Assembly (NCBI GenBank): GCA_946887105.1 | Contig: CAMPKJ010000016.1 | Span: 1-36,816, forward strand | DNA length: 36,816 bases | DNA from: an uncultured Acidobacteriota bacterium | Lineage (GTDB): Bacteria > Acidobacteriota > Thermoanaerobaculia > Gp7-AA8 | Reading direction: 5' to 3' | Shown here: positions 33,899-36,816 of the stretch, one piece after another | Layout of the letters: each line of letters starts with the position of its first letter | Position numbering within the stretch: position 1 is the first letter of the stretch | Notes under the pieces: model-generated | What the model was told of the DNA's origin: nothing | Seen by the model: the letters and a program-made list of their open reading frames with translations, nothing else | Databases searched by the model: none | Position numbers and translations under genes: made by a program

Positions 33899-35412
33899 GA
33901 AAACTGGCCGGCACGGCGGTCCTTCTCGGCAGCACGTCGCTGATCACCCTGTTTCTCAATTTCGGCATCCAGCTGTTTCTCGCCCACGCATTCGGGGCGG
34001 GACCGCAGATGGACGCCTACGTCGCGGCAATGACGCTCCCGACGCTGCTCACGACGGTGCTGGTCGCGGCAATGGGCTACGTGGTCATCCCGGCGTTCGT
34101 CGATTCGATGACAACGCGCGGCGCGGATGCGACCTGGACCATGTCCAGCACGCTCTTCAATGGCGCGGCGGTGCTGCTCATCCCGGCGGTCGCGATCATG
34201 CTCGCGTTCGCACGGCCGTTGATGCGCCAGATCGTGCCCGGCCTGGACGAGACGCTGCTCATCCTGGCGGTCGATCTTCTGTACTGGCTGCTGCCCTCCA
34301 CGATTCTGGTCGTGCTCAACGCCATCCTGATCGCGCTCTATCAGGCCCAACACCGGTTCTGGCAGACGGCCGTCGCTCCGATGCTCGGCGCGCTTTTGCT
34401 GCTCGGGTTCGCGGTTCTGGCCGCACCGTTCTTCGGCATCCGCGCCGTGGCTATGGCCACGTTCGCCGGAGCGCTCGGGCAGTTCCTCTTTCTGCTGCCG
34501 GTGTTCCGCGGCCATTTCCGCGCCGTCCTGATTCCGACAGATCCCGCCGTTCGCACGGCCGGCAGACTTCTTCTGCCACTGATCGCGGGCGGACTTGTGT
34601 ACCGCGCGACCATCGTCGCCGATCGCGTCGCCATTTCCGGGCTCCCACAGGGCAGCCTGTCCCACGTCGAGTACGCGAGCCGGATCGCATCGGTGATCAA
34701 CATGGTGTTTGCGTCGGCGATCGCTCCGGCGCTGTATCCGCACATGTCCGCATCCGCGGCCACCGGCGATCTGCACCGGCTGAGCGAGACGTTCGTGCGC
34801 GGACAGCGCGTGCTCATGCTCGCGCTCTTTCCGGCATTGGCGATCGGCTGGGTTCTTCGCGTGCCGCTGCTGCACGTCCTGTTCGAGCGCGGAGAATTCA
34901 GAAGCTCCGATACATACGCCGTGGCGCCCATCCTCACCTGGTTCATGCTCGGCGTGATCGGCGGCGCCATGGGCGCGCTGCAGGGCCGCGTTTATTACGT
35001 GTTGAAGGACACCATCACGCCGGTCATTCTCGGCATCATCGAGACCATTGCCTACTTTGCATATCTCCCGCTACTTGTGGCATCGTTCGGCGCGGTGGGC
35101 GTGGGGATGGCCAATGCGATCTATCTGCTCTCCGCGCTGATCGCGAGCGCGTTCATCGTCGACGGGAAGCTGCACTCGAACTGCGTGAACGATCTATTCG
35201 TGAGCGGAGTGGCCACGCTCCTGCTCTCGGCCATCGCCGCGGCGGCAACGTGGGCCATCGCGCGGCTGCTGCCGAATCCCTGGCTGTCGATCGGTCTCGG
35301 ATCTCTGGCCGGCGGGGCGTGCTATCTGGCACTGATCGCTCTGTTCCGGATGCGCGAACTGCGCGACCTCGGCTTCCTCGCCAGAGACGACGGAGCGCGG
35401 CATGCCCAATGA
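33895..35412 (+). CDS. MurJ-like lipid flippase (MVF family)
   Basis: The 505-residue protein has about fourteen hydrophobic segments. It starts with GSTSLITLFLNFGIQLFLAH and AFGAGPQMDAYVAAMTLPTL, the family signature at helices 1 and 2 of MurJ/MviN-type flippases. FERGEFRSSDTYAV and LKDTITPVI are also typical. MurJ flips lipid II, but paralogues inside polysaccharide clusters are thought to flip other undecaprenyl-linked oligosaccharides. Being between glycosyltransferase and methyltransferase genes argues for the second role. It starts at ATG 33895 (ATGA overlap) and ends 11 bases inside the next gene. Whether the genome has another, housekeeping murJ would decide. Confidence 0.88.
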   Translation: MRKLAGTAVLLGSTSLITLFLNFGIQLFLAHAFGAGPQMDAYVAAMTLPTLLTTVLVAAMGYVVIPAFVDSMTTRGADATWTMSSTLFNGAAVLLIPAVAIMLAFARPLMRQIVPGLDETLLILAVDLLYWLLPSTILVVLNAILIALYQAQHRFWQTAVAPMLGALLLLGFAVLAAPFFGIRAVAMATFAGALGQFLFLLPVFRGHFRAVLIPTDPAVRTAGRLLLPLIAGGLVYRATIVADRVAISGLPQGSLSHVEYASRIASVINMVFASAIAPALYPHMSASAATGDLHRLSETFVRGQRVLMLALFPALAIGWVLRVPLLHVLFERGEFRSSDTYAVAPILTWFMLGVIGGAMGALQGRVYYVLKDTITPVILGIIETIAYFAYLPLLVASFGAVGVGMANAIYLLSALIASAFIVDGKLHSNCVNDLFVSGVATLLLSAIAAAATWAIARLLPNPWLSIGLGSLAGGACYLALIALFRMRELRDLGFLARDDGARHAQ

Positions 35413-36205
35413 CGAGCGGCAGGAAGTCGCGGCCGTTCAGACGTGGTACGACCAGACCGCAGACGCGTTCAGCCTCCGCTATACGGGCGTCAGCGGCAAG
35501 TTCTGGGAGCAGTTCGAGGAACGCGTGGCCATGGATTTGCTGCCGCCGGCGGTGCACCGCGTGCTCGATCTCGGATGCGGCCCCGGACGTCTCGCCGCGT
35601 CGCTTTCGAGGCGTGCGACGCACGTTCTCGGCGTCGATCTTTCGCCGGCGATGATCGTTCTCGCGCGCGCACAGGCGCACCCCGGCAATGTGCATTACTG
35701 TGTGATGGACGCGACGCGCACGGCCTTGGAATCAGAGCGTTTCGATGCCGTCATCTCTCTCGGCATGTTCGAGTATTTATCCGACCCGGCTCCGTTTCTG
35801 CGCGAGATGCTGCGTATCCTCAAACCGGGCGGCGTGACCGTGTTCACCTGCTACAGCCAGCCCCCGCGAGCGCTCGGCGCACCGCGGGCAGCCGCCCGCT
35901 GGCTCAAGTCGCTCGTGTGGCGGCGTCCGCAGACAGCGAATCATGGTCGCGCATATGACCGCGTGCGGCACGAGCCGGCGAGGATGGTCGAGCGCCTGCG
36001 TTCGGCCGGCTTCGTCGGCGTCGATTTTCGCGGCTTTCACTTCCTGACCACGGCGCGGCTGTTTCGCATGACGGCCGACCTTCGCTCCAGGCGTCTCGCC
36101 GAGCTCGGGACCGGGGCCGCGGTCTGGCTCGATCGGACCTTGGGAGGGCTTCAGGCCACGAAGGCAGTCGCGCCGCTGGCCATGTACAGGGCGGCCAAAC
36201 CATGA
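35402..36205 (+). CDS. Class I SAM-dependent methyltransferase
   Basis: The 267-residue protein has WYDQTADAFSLRYTG at the N-terminus, VLDLGCGPGRLAASLS (SAM motif I, from residue 54) and LGVDLSPAMIVLARAQ. DAVISLGMFEYLSDPAPF and ILKPGGVTVFTCYS follow, the order of UbiE/type 11 methyltransferases. It probably modifies a sugar or lipid intermediate. The ATG at 35402 lies 11 bases inside the flippase gene, and its stop overlaps the following ATG (ATGA). Two methyltransferase genes in succession at the operon end may methylate different positions. The substrate is unknown. Confidence 0.87.
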   Translation: MPNDERQEVAAVQTWYDQTADAFSLRYTGVSGKFWEQFEERVAMDLLPPAVHRVLDLGCGPGRLAASLSRRATHVLGVDLSPAMIVLARAQAHPGNVHYCVMDATRTALESERFDAVISLGMFEYLSDPAPFLREMLRILKPGGVTVFTCYSQPPRALGAPRAAARWLKSLVWRRPQTANHGRAYDRVRHEPARMVERLRSAGFVGVDFRGFHFLTTARLFRMTADLRSRRLAELGTGAAVWLDRTLGGLQATKAVAPLAMYRAAKP

Positions 36206-36762
36206 AGATCGATCTCGGCTGCGGCCGCAGCAAGGCGGAAGGGTTCGTCGGCGTCGACCAGCACTTCCTGAAAGGCGTCGATGTCGTCGCCGATCTCGAG
36301 GCATCCCTGCCATTCGGATCCGACACGATCGACTTCGTCTACTCGAAGAGCGTCCTCGAGCATCTCGATCCTCTGGATCTGGTCATGTCGGAACTGCATC
36401 GCGTGGTCAAGCGCGGAGGGGAGATTCTCATCCGCGTCCCGCATTTCTCCTCGCCGCTGAGCTTCTCCGACTATACGCACCGCCGCTTCTTCGGCTATTA
36501 CACGTTCGATTACTTCGTGCCCGAAGCGGCCCAGAAATCGCGGCGGAAGGTGCCCGACTTCTACACTCCATTCAAGTTCACGATCGTATCCAAGCGCCTG
36601 CGATTCGCCTCCGCGATTCCGCCGCTCGTCCCGCTGCTGTGGATCTGGGAGAAGGTCGTCAACTCGAGCGAGCTCATGGCGCTCTTCTATGAATCGATGC
36701 TGTGCTACCTCGTTCCCTGCCATTCGATCGAGGTGCGCCTGACGCCATCGAAAGAGCCGTAA
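36202..36762 (+). CDS. Short SAM-dependent methyltransferase-like protein
   Basis: The 186-residue product starts directly with the SAM motif MKIDLGCGRSKAEGFVGVD. It goes on to SKSVLEHLDPLDLVMSELHR and VVKRGGEILIRVPHFSSP. It thus lacks the N-terminal extension of most class I methyltransferases. Similar short proteins are common in O-antigen and capsule clusters, where their targets are mostly unknown. The aromatic stretch HRRFFGYYTFDYFVP follows. ATG 36202 overlaps the preceding stop (ATGA). It is the last gene of the plus-strand operon, and a strong hairpin begins six bases after its stop. Confidence 0.82.
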   Translation: MKIDLGCGRSKAEGFVGVDQHFLKGVDVVADLEASLPFGSDTIDFVYSKSVLEHLDPLDLVMSELHRVVKRGGEILIRVPHFSSPLSFSDYTHRRFFGYYTFDYFVPEAAQKSRRKVPDFYTPFKFTIVSKRLRFASAIPPLVPLLWIWEKVVNSSELMALFYESMLCYLVPCHSIEVRLTPSKEP

Positions 36763-36767
36763 AAAGC

Positions 36768-36797
36768 GAAAGGCCGCTGATTTCTCAGCGGCCTTTC
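36768..36797. terminator. Strong hairpin at the end of the glycan cluster
   Basis: GAAAGGCCGCTGA (36768-36780) pairs perfectly with TCAGCGGCCTTTC (36785-36797) around a TTTC loop. The stem is 13 bp, with A-U pairs at its base. On plus the GC part is followed by TTTC and then seven A; on minus by TTTCGCTTTTT. It lies six bases after the last stop codon. It is most likely a terminator, perhaps working in both directions, although the T-run on plus is short. Confidence 0.75.
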
Positions 36798-36816
36798 AAA
36801 AAAATACTCCCGGCGG

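Overview
The window comes from a GC-rich bacterial chromosome. It joins a conserved ribosomal (str) operon to about 32 kb of surface-glycan genes. I saw no insertion sequences, phage genes, CRISPR arrays, rRNA or tRNA. Lipid-linked glycan machinery, a GDP-heptose-type pathway and several very short or absent mRNA leaders suggest a Gram-negative-type soil or environmental lineage. Acidobacteriota is my guess from general look, not a proven assignment.

Layout. (1) 1-4168, minus: rpsL-rpsG-fusA-tuf, with tuf cut by the window edge. A clear sigma70-type promoter lies at 4139-4168. (2) 4212-10243, minus: an operon of a membrane GT-C protein, a small cupin, two more GT-C proteins and an ornithine cyclodeaminase-family protein, running into the str promoter. 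(3) 10290-12345, plus: a GT2-methyltransferase fusion and a SIS-domain sugar-phosphate isomerase. (4) 12314-20758, minus: nine tightly coupled genes (transaldolase, GHMP sugar kinase, UGM-like flavoprotein, methyltransferase, GT2, nucleotidyltransferase, SDR epimerase, GT-C, GmhB-like phosphatase). (5) 20788-24259: two convergent GT-C genes. (6) 24319-36762: a second glycan cluster, mostly on plus (GT4, polyprenyl-phosphate sugar-1-phosphate transferase, UGM-like, GT4, DegT aminotransferase, glycosyltransferase, MurJ-like flippase, two methyltransferases), with an FkbM methyltransferase and an AsnB-type amidotransferase on minus. It ends at a strong hairpin.

How the genes may work together. 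Transaldolase could supply sedoheptulose 7-phosphate. The SIS isomerase, GHMP kinase, GmhB-like phosphatase and nucleotidyltransferase match the four steps of the GDP-D-glycero-alpha-D-manno-heptose route. The SDR enzyme and methyltransferases could modify the sugar. The two DPMS-like GT2 proteins could load sugars on polyprenyl phosphate for the six GT-C membrane transferases. In the right-hand cluster the PNPT enzyme would start a lipid-linked glycan, GT4 enzymes extend it, AsnB, DegT and FkbM proteins decorate it, and the MurJ-like protein flips it.

Architecture. Within operons, stop and start codons mostly overlap (ATGA, GTGA, TTGA, TGATG). All four convergent gene pairs overlap in coding sequence. 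Divergent pairs share very short spacers in which -10-like hexamers stand only 6-13 bases before the start codon, which points to leaderless or nearly leaderless mRNAs.
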